Shown piece after piece: positions 63,581-64,000 of a DNA stretch of 64,000 bases (positions within the stretch are counted from its first letter, which is position 1; the number at the start of each line of letters is the position of its first letter). The translations under genes and the position numbers were made by a program. Below the pieces are notes generated by a model. It had not been told where the DNA came from. It did not search any database and worked only from the letters and a program-made list of their open reading frames with translations. The DNA comes from Aspidapion aeneum (taxonomy: Eukaryota; Arthropoda; Insecta; Coleoptera; Brentidae). The stretch covers positions 82,448,955 to 82,512,954 of the forward strand of contig OY755039.1 of the NCBI GenBank assembly GCA_963576565.1. The letters are read 5' to 3'.

Positions 63581-64000
63581 TAATTTATCAAAAAATGTGT
63601 AATAATAAAATTTGTTTGCCTTTCAAAAAGGAGTAAAACAAGCTATAAGAAATTAAAATCGGATGACTGGGTAGGGCGATAGGCTTAAACAAAAAGTCTT
63701 TTAATTTGGCGGCCATTTTCAAAGATGGCGGCCAAACCACCATGAGTTCGACCACGTGACCAAACTATTTTTATACTGCTATGGGTGCTTAACAAAGCCC
63801 CGCAGTCAAACTGAGCGCACATATTAGGTCACACGTGACAGGAGCCAGCGCCTAGACTAACTAGAGAAAAAGCAAAAAATTGACAAAATTTCCAGAAGAG
63901 GATCAGCTAGGATTTATATAAATATGGCTCTGTAGCACTCCGATGGCTCAGATTGGGTTTTGGTAGATACAGTGGACTATAATTAACATTGGCGCAAAAA
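63581..64000. other. Intergenic, nothing recognised
   Basis: Contains the small palindrome 'ggcggccattttcaaagatgg' followed by 'cggcc' near 63710. No gene. Confidence 0.35.

Overview
This window looks like a gene-poor, repeat-rich stretch of an insect nuclear genome. The clues are AT-rich intergenic DNA with many homopolymer runs, one intronless Kekkon-type LRR/Ig receptor gene, insect-style LINE fragments, a Ty3/gypsy-like LTR element with a 4-bp ATAT target duplication, Tc1/mariner- and hAT-like MITEs, and (GTCT)n-bearing interspersed repeats. The species cannot be fixed from sequence alone; a large-genome insect such as a beetle would fit, but that is a guess. There are no bacterial-style operons, no rRNA and no CRISPR arrays.

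Layout. 0-5 kb: a small two-copy repeat, a roughly 650-bp MITE, then the only convincing host gene, a Kekkon-family transmembrane protein on the minus strand (2513-4432). 5-10.3 kb: a GTACGTAC-rich tandem region, a short MITE, a direct/inverted repeat set around 7.1-7.8 kb, and a 5'-truncated LINE with an intact RNase H domain inserted in a ~128-bp satellite. 10.4-24.5 kb: nested inverted-repeat elements, including two oppositely oriented copies of a ~1.4-kb CCCACTAAGC element and a ~4.2-kb foldback whose arms carry ~142-bp tandem repeats. 21.8-37 kb: five copies of a (GTCT)n repeat family with hairpins at its ends (a sixth, partial copy lies at 46.4 kb), a 3.3-kb foldback, a 16-bp minisatellite and a ~190-bp satellite family. 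37.2-37.5 kb: a tRNA-like gene inside a perfect 37-bp inverted repeat.

38.8-44.4 kb holds the most interesting locus. A hAT-like element with a perfect 8-bp target duplication (GTCATCGT) is interrupted by a nearly pristine 4.32-kb LTR retrotransposon with 981-bp LTRs and an ATAT duplication. It has an intact gag but no RT, RNase H or integrase. The gag end carries a textbook -1 frameshift signal (CCCAAAC, 7-nt spacer, strong hairpin) leading into a 0.4-kb ORF with two predicted membrane helices and what may be a decayed protease start.

44.7-64 kb: a ~1.4-kb near-perfect palindrome with TA target sites, a retroelement ORF C-terminus, a five-unit satellite, an exact 214-bp higher-order repeat, a 2.1-kb foldback with GCCGCGG-rich ends, a minisatellite split by another LINE 3' end, and further foldbacks. 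Apart from the Kekkon gene nothing here looks like a working host protein gene; most of the window is layered, nested mobile DNA. Boundaries of repeats were read by eye and are approximate unless a target duplication is given.
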